The translations under genes were made by a program, and so were the position numbers. Below are positions 1 to 14,200 of a stretch of 64,000 nucleotides of DNA, piece by piece. This stretch comes from Cephalotus follicularis. Its lineage: Eukaryota > Streptophyta > Magnoliopsida > Oxalidales > Cephalotaceae. The notes beneath the pieces are model-generated. The model searched no databases, had not been told where the DNA came from, and saw only the letters and a program-made list of their open reading frames with translations. The stretch lies in the NCBI GenBank assembly GCA_001972305.1, contig BDDD01000177.1, positions 116,799 through 180,798 of the forward strand, given 5' to 3'. Position 1 is the stretch's first letter. Each line of letters opens with the position of its first letter.

Positions 1-1924
1 ATTCATATATAATATTTTTTAAAAATTGAGAATTTAATTTGAACTCAATTAGAATTCGTCAAATTATATATTAATTTATTATGAATTAAAAAACCTGATA
101 ATCCGATCTGAATCTGTCTAACACAATTCGATTGATTTTAAGGAAAAATCAGATAGATCACAATCCAACCATCTTGATTAAATCAATTTTTTTTTTCAAA
201 ATCTAATCCTATCCAATCAATCGTTACGATATATCATTTAACGTGATCGTTATTAAACGTTGATGTGGTTTAATTGTGACTTTTTAAACTATAAGAACTA
301 ATTTGTACTTTTACAAGAGAATAATGAACAATAATGCAATCCCGTCCACATTATAGTTTTTTTTTCTTTCTTAAAGTATACGTGAAATTTTCCCTTCCAA
401 TCATTTGATTGGATGCGATATTTTGGCTGTATTGACAAGAGCCACTTGATTTTGGTCTCAAAATAATTTGTGCTGCTATTTCTTCGGCTTCCTTTTCTAG
501 GTTTCTTGTTCAATGCTATAATGGCACATCAATATCAACATTCACACACCAAAAACCAAGATTGGATGTATTGTTCCCTTTCTTTATTTTTCAATTTATT
601 AAAAGGGTCTCATTTTGCTTTTGCAATTAAATTATGGTTACTTGCATTTTCACATCTTGGTTTACAAAATCAAATATTTTTAATATTTTTTTTGTGAGTG
701 AATATATATGAGTGATATGAAATAACATATATATTAATTGAAATAGGAATATGGATAATAGTATTGGGACATTTAGTTTTATTAAAACAACAACTTCAAT
801 TAAGTTTGCAAATTTTCAGTTAACTAGAATAATAACACTTTTAGTAAATTTATTTTATCAATATAATGTGTTAATGACCAATAACTGTCATATATTATTA
901 AAATGTAATCAACTTATATATTATATCATTTAGGTGTCATCTATCATGTCTTTTATTATAATATTAGTTGTATTAACACTTTTATCAATTTTATTTTATT
1001 AATATATGTCATACTACTCAATAAATAACACATATCAAGATAGACCTTCAAAATTATTATATAAAAATATTTATAAATATGATACTTATAAATATCTGAT
1101 TAATTTAAAATTTTGTATAAGTATAACACAAAATGCAATAATTATATTTATAATGAATGAATCACAAATCAACGGGAAAAAAGGGTTGAAAGAGAAGTAT
1201 GAAATCTTTTATCTTTGTTTTGCATACATTTTTTCTTTGTCTTGAAGATTCTTTGTCTTGAAGATATATATATATACTGGTGGGGGAGTTGAACCATACT
1301 CGAAGACTTGAGACTAAAGGATAAGATGGACCCAATAAATCACTTTCATTGATAATGAATCCTAACTGATTGATTGAAACAACCAGTGCTTAGTGCTTAC
1401 CTACCAAGATATCAGAGAAATAGTATTGACAAGCAACCATGTGATCAGCATAAAGCTGTAAAAAAAGGCCAAATTTGCTCTCAAATGTTGTAACTTGTAA
1501 GCAAGTGGATTTAAATAGGATTTATTGCTCTTTACACAATTATGAGGGAAGCAATATATCAGATATGGTCATATAATTCACTCGCTTCATATTGGTTTGG
1601 GTCAGCCTCACCTGTCATTATCTTTACCAACTCCAACCACTATAGACTAAGTATTTTTCAATACTGACAAACTAAAAAAAAAAATTTAAAACTTGTGTTA
1701 AAATAAATATAAACCAAAAATCTTTCAAAGTCTCCAAAAGAGGCCCTACCAAATCCTTTCACGCGTGAATATTTAAGTTATGGGTTGAGGTTATAAAAAA
1801 CAAATACGGATATGGGTTTGAATTTGAAAAAGGGAATGTATGCACGTTATTGATGCAGAAATCTTTTTTTTAACAATACTTCACGTGTAAGAGCTTGATT
1901 TGTTTAGACAATCGTTGGAATCTG
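1..1924. other. AT-rich intergenic DNA, no gene seen
   Basis: Only short ORFs of up to about 80 codons occur here, with skewed composition and no recognisable family. Bases 60-200 are weakly similar to 18,360-18,510 (both contain AATTCGTCAAATTATA followed by a run of A and a CGGAT-like stretch). This suggests an old dispersed repeat, but the similarity is too low to define a family. Confidence 0.6.
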
Positions 1925-2335
1925 TCCGAAAAAAAGGTGATTAGTGATGACTGGTGATCCCTGCATAAGTGAGAGAGAAAGGTAGAAGGTCCAGACGACG
2001 CTTAAGTTAGCAGTTGCACAGAGAGTATTGAGGTTCTTTGAGTACTAAAAATGACTGACCTTTGTATTGACAGTGAAACTGGTATTTATAGGCATCCCAG
2101 TGGCTGACAGACGTCTAATCAGGAGTTGGTTGCCCATAGGGAAAAGGTGTAATACTAACATTTCTCCTGATCTCCTCCAGATTTGGTGGCTACGCCTGCA
2201 AGCCCATTAATGGATTGGGGGCTGTGCCGGTATGCCAGTATCTTCTCTCACGTTGATGTGATGGCAGGACACGTGCCCAGGCCCTGACATCTGTTCTTCT
2301 TTCCTTGCGCACGTGTCTTTATGCTTAAGAAAAAG
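1925..2335 (-). mobile_element. LTR-like fossil fragment
   Basis: This stretch of about 400 bp is clearly richer in G and C than its AT-rich surroundings. It has the look of a plant LTR: a TATA-like CCTATAAATACC on the minus strand (rc of 2,074-2,090), CACGTG-containing segments (2,270-2,315) and no coding capacity. No internal retrotransposon domains adjoin it. The orientation (probably minus), the exact ends and the target duplication could not be fixed, so the boundaries are approximate and the family is unknown. Confidence 0.45.
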
Positions 2336-2794
2336 ATTTTTCTGTATAGTGCTCTATTAAATATAAAAGGTTAAAGGTTTGGCTCTAATGAGTATAAGAT
2401 AAAAAAAAACTGTGTGTTTAAACTATTTATAACTTTTTTTTTTTGTTATGTCTTGGTTTGTTGAATTTCATGATATTTATCTGTTATCAAATCCTTCTAC
2501 ACGAAATTTATAATTCAACAAAGATGATAAAAAAAATTACGGATACGGATTTGAATATAACAGATTTATATAAGTTTGACTTATTAATTTGATGTGACTT
2601 GTGACACAACACACTAGGAAAAAATTTAAGACATTTATCAATTTAGTTTAATATTAAGTGTCTAAAAAAATGTATATAAGTATCAAACCATTTTATTACC
2701 TTTTTTCAACTGAAAACGAAAAGTATAATCAAATATTTTAATATAATTTCTTAAGAATACAAAAATGTTCAAAAACGTAAGATTATTAAATAAA

Positions 2795-3290
2795 GATGAA
2801 TAAGATTATTTGATAACTGTGTTGATTGGAAAATCTGAACACGTTTAATTTATCGTAATAATCTTATGAACTATTAAAAAATATGTTGTTTTATAAAAAT
2901 TAGAATAAAATATAAATTCAAGATGTTTTTTTCTATTTTAATATAAAAGTATTATTAAATTTATATTAATTATTAATATAATATAAATAACCAATTTGAA
3001 CATAATATTTGTTATTTATGATCACGAATAAATTTTTTTCTTCATATTTCTATTTGTTATCATTTTTAAAAATTCATTATATGATAAAATTAATTAAATA
3101 ATAAAATGTATAAAAACATAATAATAATCATAACCTCATAAAGAATGAAAAAAAAAGTAAAAAAACGTAATGATTGGTCTAGTATTTTGAAAACAGTATG
3201 AAAATATTTTTATCTAAAAAATCAATCAATGTTTTTTTTATCTAATAAATATATTTATTTAAGTTTTAAAATAATAACCAAATATTAATC
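2795..3290. repeat. Dispersed AT-rich repeat, copy 1
   Basis: Bases 2,795-2,915 align by eye with 42,528-42,645. Both share GATTATTTGATAA-like sequence, then TCTGAA(T/C)ACG, then AAAAAATATGTT and TTTTATAAAAATTAGA. Downstream, both have AATATTTTT...AATCAATCA and TATCTAATAA. The spacing fits two diverged copies of one non-coding element, probably a MITE. Its ends were not resolved. Confidence 0.5.
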
Positions 3291-3430
3291 TTATTGTAAT
3301 ATTAAACATAATGATAAGGTAATACAATCATTCACCCTGGTGATCACTGCCCATGTAATGGTTGTGAATACATAATCTTCTAATTACTCTTGAAACATTC
3401 GTTAACCCAAATCAAAACAAAAAGATTAAG

Positions 3431-3901
3431 GCTCCGTTTGTTAGGATGAAAATTTTTACACTGGAAATTTTTTTATTAAAAAATGTTTTATTTTTCTGTG
3501 TTTGGTGTATAATCCAGAAAATATTTTCCATCGTTTTGAACACAATCTGGAAAATATTTTCTTTAATAAAATCATTTTTTCTTCATTAACATATGTATAT
3601 TAAAAAATATAGCAACTATATTTCACAAAATTAAAATTATAATATCTAAATACATATAGAGTCCAGATATAGTCAAGAGAGATAGAGTAAAAAGGGGGGA
3701 AGAGAGAGATAGAGGAAAAAGGGAGGGGGTGGAGAAAGAAATAGACAAAGAGATAGAAAGAATGAAGGGGAAAATGTTTTCTATTTTTTTTAAGGAAAAC
3801 ATTTTCCTATATTTATATTAAGATTTTTCGTTCACTTGTTTTCTAAATGTTATTAAACACAAGAAAATGAGAAAAATATTTTTCTCCAAACAAACGGAAA
3901 C
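3431..3901. mobile_element. hAT-like MITE
   Basis: A non-coding element of about 470 bp starts with GCTCCGTTTGTTAGGATGAA and ends with CTCCAAACAAACGGAAAC. The ends form an imperfect terminal inverted repeat around CCGTTTGTT / AACAAACGG. A second inverted pair lies inside (GGAAAATATTTTC at both sides and GGAAAACATTTTCC). The interior is purine-rich (3,660-3,770, GAGAGATAGAG). The terminus style suggests hAT, but no clean 8-bp target duplication was found. Confidence 0.55.
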
Positions 3902-4508
3902 TAAGATTTATAAACAAATGTGGATAATCTCATCAAAATCAGCCTCAATATATCATTAGTTATTGTAATAAGTTTTGGGTGGACTCGTTAACTTCATATA
4001 ATTGTCATATTTTATGGGAGTAGTTTCAATTTCTTTTTAACGTATATTTGGTTCGACTTATTTTTTAATATTTTTAGGAATTATTATTTGATTTTGGAAA
4101 TGATCGAATTTAGTTTGAGTCATTTTTTAACATTTTTGTGAAAATGATTCCCGTATACGAGTTAGTTCACGAATTCAGAAAAGATTTAAACATTCACATG
4201 AAACATGAGAATGTTCTAACCAAAATTAATGAGATTCCTTTTCCTAGAAATATTATACCAAATGTATCCACAAAGTAGAAGATTTATCTTTTTAGTATTT
4301 GTGATTAATATTTTTTAAATTCAACAATTATATTTAATTGTTTTATCAATATCGATCATAAATACAAATTTTTAAGTTAATCGAATATTTATAGATAATT
4401 CACATGTGTATACAAAATTTAACGTTTCATAATTTATTCATATACAACATATTCAATGAAATATACAAATATTTTATTGATTTATAATTTTGCATACATA
4501 ATTTATAT

Positions 4509-4847
4509 TGATACAAAATCAAATCTAAGAAATAAATTTAAAAAATATAAATGACAATTGCTAAAGTGATATATTTTTAACTTAAAAAAAAAGAATAAAA
4601 CCAGTGATGGTATCATTGGTTGCATGTCTCCATTTATCGAGTGTTTAGACACGTAAATGATTCCGTCTTAGGTGTTAGATTGATTCAAAATAAAATCGAA
4701 TAATTAAATTTTAAAAATATAAATCACAATTACTAAAGTGATATATTTTTTATTTAAAAAAATGACAAAAACCGGTTATGGTATTATTGGTTGCATGTCT
4801 ATATTAAATGAGTGTTAGACACGTAAATGATTCTGTCGTAGGTGTCT
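4509..4847. repeat. Tandem duplication of about 170 bp upstream of MED33
   Basis: Copy 1 (about 4,509-4,677) and copy 2 (about 4,681-4,847) are adjacent direct repeats. Landmarks shared in order are TGAT.CAAAAT, ATAAAT.ACAATT.CTAAAG, GATATATTTTT, GGT.T.ATTGGTTGCATGTCT, GAGTGTT and AGACACGTAAATGATTC.GTC. They differ at many sites, so the duplication is not recent. It ends about 180 bp before the putative TATA box of the MED33 gene, so it may have duplicated promoter elements. Confidence 0.8.
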
Positions 4848-5028
4848 TAATTAAGTCAACCATTTGAACCTATAATCAATTGTTTAAGATTAGATTAGCA
4901 TTTTGCCTAATCATTAACCATTTACCTTTACTAAAAAATCCCTCATAAATTTTCATAATCCCACTTCTACCCTTGCACCAGCTTTGTTTTGACTTCTGTA
5001 CACACACATAACAACAACAAAATAAAGA

Positions 5029-5036
5029 TATAAAAA
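5029..5036 (+). promoter_or_regulatory. Putative TATA box of MED33
   Basis: TATAAAAA lies about 160 bp before the start codon. It is followed by a GT-rich leader with no ATG before 5,190, and the last leader bases are a GA run. The position fits a core promoter, but no transcript evidence is available. Confidence 0.5.
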
Positions 5037-5189
5037 CACCTCGATTTGTGTTGTGTTGTGTTGTCAGTTGTGTACTTGTCTAGTTGTGTGTTGTGGTGTC
5101 TATCTGTAAAAAAGGAAACGCAGAATCCAAACGAAAACCCAACAGTGACCCGCCATTAATTACTACACACAACCGGAGAGAGAGAGAAA

Positions 5190-8100
5190 ATGGTGGTGGT
5201 GTCCGTACAGCAGCAAACGGGACTGATATGGGAGAGTGTGATAGAGCAGACAAAGGTGGCGCAAGAGAAGGGCAGTGATCCCCTGTTGTGGGCCCTTCAG
5301 TTGTCAGCGAGATTGAGCTCTGCTGATGTGCTTTTGCCCTCCGTGGAACTAGCCAACGTTTTGGTCTCTTACATTTGTTGGGACAACAACGTCCCCATTC
5401 TTTGGAAGTTTCTAGAGAAGGCCTTGGTCCTTGAGATCGTGCCTCCTTTGCTTCTCCTCGCTCTGCTCTCTCATAGGTTCGTGTTCAATTCATTAAAGTT
5501 TACTTTTTTGTTGTTGTTTCTTATATCATAGTTTTTATTTTTTTGACAATTCCTTGTTGAATAGAGAGTTATGTTTTCATTTTTTTTATCGTGTTTTCAT
5601 TAAAGTTTATAACTTTTGATGTTTTTAGTCTACCCTTTTTCTTAATGGTGACTTTGAATGCAGTTACTGTTTTGATTCATTCAATTGTTGATTATATCAT
5701 AGGTTATTAAATTGCTAATGTAGTCATGAAATTTTTTCAAGTACAACATAGTTACCTCTCTTACACATTTTTGTCTAAGGAAGGTGATCAGTTGTTTATG
5801 AGTTGGAAATCGATGTGGGTATATATAGGTACTGAATATTAGTTACTACAGTGTTACCGAAATTTTGGAGAATCAGAAGCAAGCAGAGTCAAAGGCGGAT
5901 TTTAATCTTTATTGTTCACGCAAAATCCCTTTTCATTTTGACTTTTTTTGGTGTTAGATTTCCTTAGCAGTGTCAAAATTGAGGTTTTTTTTTTTTACTA
6001 TCCAACACTAGAAATGAAGAAACGTCTACCCAACAAAGTCTACTAGCTATTATATCAGGTTATATGAATGATCATAAAAATTTGAAAATGTGTGAAATTT
6101 TCGGGTTGCGCTATCCTGTGATCATCTTTAGGTTTTCTGCTTTAAGAATGCCATACACTTCTTTTCTTAAAAAGAGAATGTTTTTCTTGGTAATGAATCT
6201 TTTATATCGTCTATTTATCGTGTTTGTTATCTATCATTCATTCTAGATTTTGTGGGTGCACTTAATTTAGTTATGTAACACATATAGCACCCCGTCCATC
6301 TATTGGATTTAGGTGCAGTTTGAGTTAATAAATGTCGTTTAATCTAATGATCTGCAATGTTTTTGACCTTATATTTTTTCCCCATCTTGAGAAGCTTTTT
6401 TTTCCACTCTATTGTTCTAAAGTGGCATTTCCTTCCTGCCATCATTGTATTGTGTTTCTACAGTATCATTAATAATTCTTCCGACAGGGTGGTCCCGAGT
6501 CGACGTTCTCGGCCGGCAGCTTACAGGCTTTATATGGAACTCCTTAAAAGACATGCTTTTACACTTAACTCTCAAATTAATGGACCAAATTATCTCAAGT
6601 GAGTTATAGCTTTTGTTATGTGCTTCATATGAGAAGAATGGAGTCATAGTTGATTTTTTCCTTTACATTGTCAATATATTTTTGTTCTTTTCCATAACGA
6701 TGAATTGATTAAATAGTGCCAAACACCCAAAGCATTATCCCACTCGTAAGAACCTTATATCAAGCATGGGTTTTTTATTGGCCAAACGCATCATTGAAGG
6801 CTGGTTGTATCAGTTTTTGCCTTAACCTAGAGCCCTTTACCACTACACCTTTGTCAATATCGGACTCTGTTGTCCGTACTGTATAATGAAATGCAATACA
6901 GAAAAATCATGAGAGTTTGTTTTTCCCATTTTGTATCACAGTGTAGATGAAATTTAAGTGCCACTTAGGCCAGCAGTAGGTGGCATCATTCCCCAGGTGA
7001 TGCAAGATTTTATACTTTTTCTATTCTAGTTTATGTTCAAATCAAAGATCTCGTTCCTGCCATGCATATTTACTCAATGCATTATGTATAGTATCCCTCG
7101 CCTTTATGTCTTTTAACTTTATTAGATTCTTGATACTCTGTTTGTGACAAATAGCTATTGAGCTGGCTGTATACAGGCTCAAAAATTTCCCCATACTTAA
7201 TACTTAATTCAATGAGTACTCTTATTTTTGTCCCCTCCATTTAACATTCAATGAGTACTCTTACCTCATGTGTGCTTAGACCTCAAAACCGCCTAAAACC
7301 AAACAATGTAGTAAAGAAAATTAGATAACTGATGTGGAATGAAAGTAGCTGGGGAATACTATCTCTTACATCTAACTCCCAGCTTTGTACAAATTTCTAA
7401 TTAGATAACTGATGTGGAATGAAAGTAGCTGGGGAGTACTATCTCTTACATCTAACTCCCCGCTTTGTAAAAATTTCTAAATTCCCAAACAACGTTAACT
7501 TTTGTAATGCAAAATTTAGTTCTTTAAATGCCTGTTCTCCAAAATTCGAGTCTGGTAGAAGTCGTCTTGAAACACTGATTAGTAATATTCTACTTTCCAC
7601 TCGTTACATAAAAGTACTTAAGAAAAAGCTGATCAAGCTGTGATTATAATGACTATTCCTTGTATTCCTGATTGATTCTGCTTCACTTTTTCATTAGAAG
7701 CTTCTATGTTATCTTCTTCATACAGGGTCATGAAATCAATTGATGCTGTACTTCATCTTTCCCAGAACTTTGGTCTGCAAGCAAGTGAACCTGGTATTAT
7801 TGTGGTTGAGTTTATCTTTTCGATTGTGTGGCAGTTGCTAGATTCTTCATTAGATGACGAAGGGTTGCTGGAACTTACACCAGAGGGGAAGTCCAATTGG
7901 GCAATTAAGCCTCAAGAAATGGAGATAGATGGACATGATAACTATGACTCGAAGATGACTAAATATCATGAGAGATTGCAGAATATGAATACAGTGATGG
8001 CTATTGAGATGATTGGGCAGTTTCTGCAAAATAATGTAACTTCTAAGATTCTTTACTTGGCGCGCCGAAACTTGTAAGTAATTGGTCCCCTTTAACAATT

Positions 8101-11100
8101 GCTTTTCAGAATTCTCACTCTCTTTTATATTTGGTTTTGTCAAGAATGCGATTTGAAGTTCTTCAAATAAACCTTAAACTGAAGTCATTGCTGTGCACAT
8201 TGAGGGGCCAATATTTAATTCAGTTTCAAGTTGTCTTCTTTATTTTGGGTCAGTTGCATGAATTTTGCTTTGCCATTATATTCCATAATATGTTAAATAC
8301 TGTTTTAACAAATAATACCCACATTGTCCTCTCACAAGTACCTTAGTATTGTTTCCTAATTGGCTTTTTACTTGAATGGAAAGAGATATTGCTTAACATT
8401 CTTTCAATGTTTCAGGCACACACATTGGATAGATTTTATGGAGAACTTACGGTTGCTTGGGGAACATTCATTAGCTTTGAAAGATTCCAAAATTCTGACT
8501 TCTGAGGCTCTTCAGCAGTTGATTTCGGATACTCGCATTGTCTTGTCTCAAGAATGCAAAACAAGTTCACTGCAAAAGTTCCATACAGTTATGGCTTTTG
8601 GATCTCTGGCTTCGTCTGCTGGTCTGTGCCATGGGGCTAGTATTTCGGCTCTGTGGCTTCCTCTTGATCTGATATTAGAAGATGCCATGGATGGATATCA
8701 AGTTAATTCAACAAGTGCTATAGAAATTATATCTGGTAAAGGCAAAGACAGCATTTGGTTCTTCCAATTTTGCCTTACATGAAATGGTATATCTTAAGTT
8801 CTTATTAAATCAATATCCGTCATAATTAATCTTTCAGATTTTGAATTTTGTAGGTTTGATTAAAGCCCTTCAGGCAATAAATGGAACCACCTGGCACGAC
8901 ACCTTTTTAGGCCTTTGGATTGCAGCTCTCCGTCTTGTTCAAAGGGTTAGAATTCTCCTGGCACAACAAAAGAAAAAAAATCTATAATGTTTTATTTCTA
9001 TCCTTGAGTCTTTAGGTCCCCCAGAAGAGATTCGAATTTTGGTCTTCAAAGTTTGAGCCTCGTTTTGATTTTAGCGTACCTCAGTATCATAATTGATTAA
9101 CCCAGTGTTGTTGAATAGAAAAGTTACTGCTATAGTGTACCATGGATGTTTGTGAAAAGGTCTCGTTGGTCTGATATTCTGTCTGTGCCAATCTAATATC
9201 TTCTTCGTTGACTTGTTTATGTTTTAGATGGTATAGTTTCTTCTGGACCAAATTTTTTATTTAGATTATTATTTCAGGAATTACTCATTGATGTACTGAT
9301 TCATAATTCTTCATTGGTTGCCAGGAAAGAGATCCCATTGAGGGCCCAATGCCACGCTTAGATCCTCGTTTGAGCATGTTACTGTCTATCACAACTCTTG
9401 TTGTTGCTGATCTTATTGAGGAAGAAGAGAATGCACCTGCTTATGAAACCGAATTTGGCTCTACCAATCACTGGAAAGAAAAAAAGGTTTCAGGAAAGCT
9501 TCGGAACGATTTGGTCTCCAGCTTACAGGTACTGGGTGATTATCAGGGCTTGCTGACTCCACCTCAGTCTGTTGTTTCTGCAGCCAATCGGGCTGCTGCA
9601 AAAGCAATGTTGTTTGTTTCAGGCATCAATGTTGGGAGTGCATACTTTGAGTGCATTAATATGGAGGACATGCCTATTAACTGCTGTAAGTAATACCTGG
9701 TTGCTATTCATCATTATTAGCATAAGAATTGCGAATCTCTTCTGATCTCATGCTTCTTAAAATATATTTTAAGTGCATTGTATTCATGAGTCCTGTGGTC
9801 TTGGAAACCAGCAGTTATGTAGTCAATAGCATCTCATTTCCTTATGTCACTCCTTAGTACTAAAAGTGTAACAAAGTTTGCTCCATTTGAAACTTTATAA
9901 AGTAATGATAATGAAATGATTAATGGATGTTCAAGGGTTTGAGAGTGTCAATGCGTAAACCAAGAACTATGTTTGTGAAGAAATTATTAGGAAGTGCGGA
10001 AGGAAGAAAGAAGGGGACATAGACATTAGCTAGGCTTGCCAATACAGCAGAGCCTGAATTTGTACACCTACAACGTGCCGATCGAATAAAAGAATTTTTT
10101 TTTTATCCAATCCTCATAAATGTATGCTTTATGCTACATGAAACAGTTGAATTTATTAGACTGAACATACTCTCTCTAAACAGTTGGGACCGTGCAACAT
10201 TGTTTAGTTTGTTGTCTGTTCCTTGGTTCTCCTTGATAGGACACACGGCTTATATGTCCAACATTATTGTTTCTCTTTTTGTCTTCGCATTTGGAAATAA
10301 TATCATGCACTTGTATTCCTTAATGACCATCAAACTTAAATTGATGCTTGATTCTGTTTTTCCATTGGACACGATTCATCGTCAATGTTTGCTTCCTCTT
10401 ATCTCAGTGTTTTATCTTTCAGCTGGAAACATGCACCATCTGATAGTTGAGGCTTGTATCGCCAGAAATATACTGGACACGTCAGCATATTACTGGCCAG
10501 GCTATGTAAATGGACGCATCAACCAAATACCTAACAGTGTACCAGCTCAGGCACCTAGTTGGTCATTGCTGATGAAAGGAGCCCCACTTACTCCAACGAT
10601 GGTTAATGCTCTAGTTTTAAGTCCGGCTTCAAGGTATAATCATATCTATTCCTTTCACACTTAATAAGAATATTTAGTCCCTATTATGTTTGGTATGTTG
10701 GAACTTCATTTCCACAAAAGCTGACGGTCTACGCAATGTCCACATAGTACTATCAGTGTTCCTATGGCTTTGAAAATTAGACCATGTCTAATTCAGTTTT
10801 ATTTGGAAATTTTATTTTGATGAATTCTCTATAATCGGAGTCTAGAATGTGAAGTTCCAGCAATGATTCCTAGAAGGTGGGAGGATAGGGTTATTCTTTT
10901 AGGCCAGACCTTTCTTTCTTTCTTTTTTTGGATAAATACAAGCCTTAAGATAATTGGAACTCCAGTGGGGCTTGTCATCAGTGAATTCCTACTTTAAAGT
11001 TTATGAAGAGATGCTTAATACACTAGTTGACCCAAGGTTTAACATTCTAGTTTGCACAATCAATGGAGTGAGATGAGTTGTGATTATAGAATGGATTATA

Positions 11101-11232
11101 CCTTCAACTGTTGGTTTTAAGAGTTCATTGATGGTGACTGCAGTGCTCAAAAAGTCGAGAGTGATCTCTGTGCAGTGTAAATTATCTTTTGTTTTGTTTT
11201 TCAAAAATATTGGCCTGGTCTTCAGTTGCTCT

Positions 11233-11273
<41 letters not shown>

Positions 11274-14200
11274 GTAAATTTATCAAGAGTAAAGCAACTG
11301 AATTAAGCTCATCGATTTGATGGAAGCTTATCAGAGATCGAGAAAATATTTGAGATAGCTGTCAAAGGATCAGAGGATGAGAAGATATCTGCTGCTACCA
11401 TACTCTGTGGGGCGTCACTAATTCGAGGTTGGAATATACAGGTAAGAGGCAGAATTAGATAACCTCTTAACATCTCCTAAATTTTTTGAACAATTATGCG
11501 CTAGGAAGTAGTTTTGTTGCATGTGCATCATTTGACACTTAAAAAGTGGATGTGTCTTTGTTTTATTTTTTGTTCTGATTGCTTTTTTCTTTGATTCTTG
11601 TCTCGGTTGTGCTTTTTCGTTGTTTTTTGCTGATTTACTTAACTATGATGATTATATTTTGGTATACATTTCCTGCAGGAACACTCTGTTTATTTAATCA
11701 CTAGATTATTATCTCCTCCGGCTCCTACAGATTATGTTGAGGGCAATAGCCATTTGATAAATTATGCTCCAATGCTGAATCTACTAATTGTCGGGATAGC
11801 ACCTGTTGACTGCGTTCAAATTTTTTCACTACATGGATTTGTAAGTTGCAGTTTCTATGACCTAAACATCTCTATTTAAGGGTTAAGAAATAACATTATT
11901 GCTGTTTGCTGAGATGTCATAATGCTGGTTGAATAAAGCTCCTCAGCTATCAAATGGAGCATAATTTTCAAATCTCGGAAGAAAAAAACAAACCTCCAAT
12001 ATAATTTGTTGAAGGAGAGGGAGGGGTGGGTGGGTGTTGGGTTGCACATTTGAGATCATAACACCAGCTTCATAGTAATTTAACAACTATTCTGCTTTTC
12101 TTGCCAGGTTCCGCAACTTGCATGTTCATTGATGCCGATTTGTGAGGTTTTCGGTTCTTGTGTGCCAAATGTCTCTTGGACACTCCCAACAGGAGAAGAA
12201 ATCTCTGCACATGCTGTCTTTTCAAATGCATTTGCTCTTCTTTTAAAGCTATGGAGGTTTAATCATCCTCCTATTGAACATGGAGTGGGAGATGTACCTA
12301 CAGTCGGATCCCAGCTAACTCCTGAATACCTCCTGTTAGTACGAAACTCCCACCTTATATCTGCTGAAAACGTCCATAAGGATCGAAACAAAAGGAGACT
12401 CTCAGAAGTTGCAAAGTTGTCGTCTCAACAACCCGTATTTGTGGACTCATTTCCAAAACTGAAAGTCTGGTATCGACAGCACCAAAGATGTATAGCCGCA
12501 ACCCTCTCTGATCTTGTGCAGGGAACTCCTGTTCATCAGACAGTTAATGTTCTTCTTAACATGATGTTTAGAAAGATTAATAGAGGAAACCAATCTTTAA
12601 CTATCGTTACCTCTGGGAGTAGTAGTTCATCCGAAGATACCTCTTTAAGACCTAAATTGCCTGCCTGGGATATCCTTGAAGCTGTCCCTTATGTGGTTGA
12701 TGCTGCTTTAACAGCCTGTGCTCATGGAAGACTATCTCCCCGTGAATTAGCGACAGGTTAGTCTGGTGTGCTTTTTTGATATAGCTTTATCAACAATCAT
12801 ATATGGGGAAACTTGTAACATGATTTTTTGATTTTCTGATCAAAAGTAATAGAGACAAGGATGATATTTGCTACACCTTACTTTAATTCTTCCCAAAGTG
12901 TGTTAAAATTTTTCTCAGATTGCTTTTTTGTTTGACCAGAATTACTCAAAAAGAACCCGAAATGAAAAGTTCCGATTTATGTGGCATCAAGTTATGAAAA
13001 ACGATTTAATTCTTACCCAAGGCTAAATGTATCTCAGGGCTTAAAGATTTATCTGATTTTCTTCCTGCATCCTTGGCAACTATTGCGAGTTACTTCTCAG
13101 CTGAAGTAAGTCGAGGTGTTTGGAAGCCAGTTTTTATGAATGGTATAGACTGGCCCAGCCCTGCTGCTAATTTGTCCAATGTTGAGGAACATATCAAGAA
13201 AATTCTAGCTGCCACTGGTGTTGATATCCCAAGCCTTGCTGCAGGTTTTTTTCCTTTTTCCATTTGCCTCTTTTACAAGCATGTTTGGCACACACATCCC
13301 TCTATGTCTTACTCCCTCCCTCCTTTTTTAATAATCTTTGTTAAACAAGAAAACTTGTTCTCTTACGAGATAGTATTTTATGCTATGCGATCGATTTACA
13401 GCCATTTAATTTGCAAATATGGCAACGAGAGTGAAAAATGACCCACATACAATAAAAGGGGCATAGTGGGAAGACAAGTAATAACTGTTGATATGGGGAA
13501 AATAAAATGGACTGAAAAAATGGAACAGGGAATATTTATGTTTTTCTCACAGAGGTTCTATATAGTGATATATTTTGTAGTACTAATGGACCGTCACTAT
13601 CTACACGTTACTTCTTTACTTCTAAATCCTTGAGGAAACAAGCTCTATTTATTAGAATTCCTCATCTAACTAAAACAGTTGATATAAGAATGAAGGTTGG
13701 CGATGGTGTTGGAAATGGTTTTTTCCCTGTTATACAAATCATGACTGTTACTTATTGTTCAAACAGGAGGGAGCTCTCCGGCTACACTTCCGCTACCTCT
13801 GGCTGCCTTTGTAAGCCTCACTATCACATATAAAATTGACAAAGCCTCTGAACGATTTCTCAACTTGGCTGGCCCAGCCTTGGAGTCCCTTGCAGCAGGT
13901 TGCCCATGGCCTTGCATGCCAATTGTGGCTTCGTTATGGACCCAAAAGGCCAAGCGATGGTTTGATTTCCTTGTATTTTCTGCATCACGTACTGTCTTCC
14001 TCCACAACACTGATGCAGTAGTTCAGCTTCTTAAGAGCTGCTTCACTGTTACACTTGGCCTGAACTCTATGCCCGTCTTCTGCAATGGTGGTGTTGGAGC
14101 TCTTCTTGGCCATGGATTTGGATCTCATGTCTGCGGTGGGATTTCACCTGTTGCTCCGGGCTTTCTCTATTTACGTGTTTATCGATCCATCAGAGGTCCT

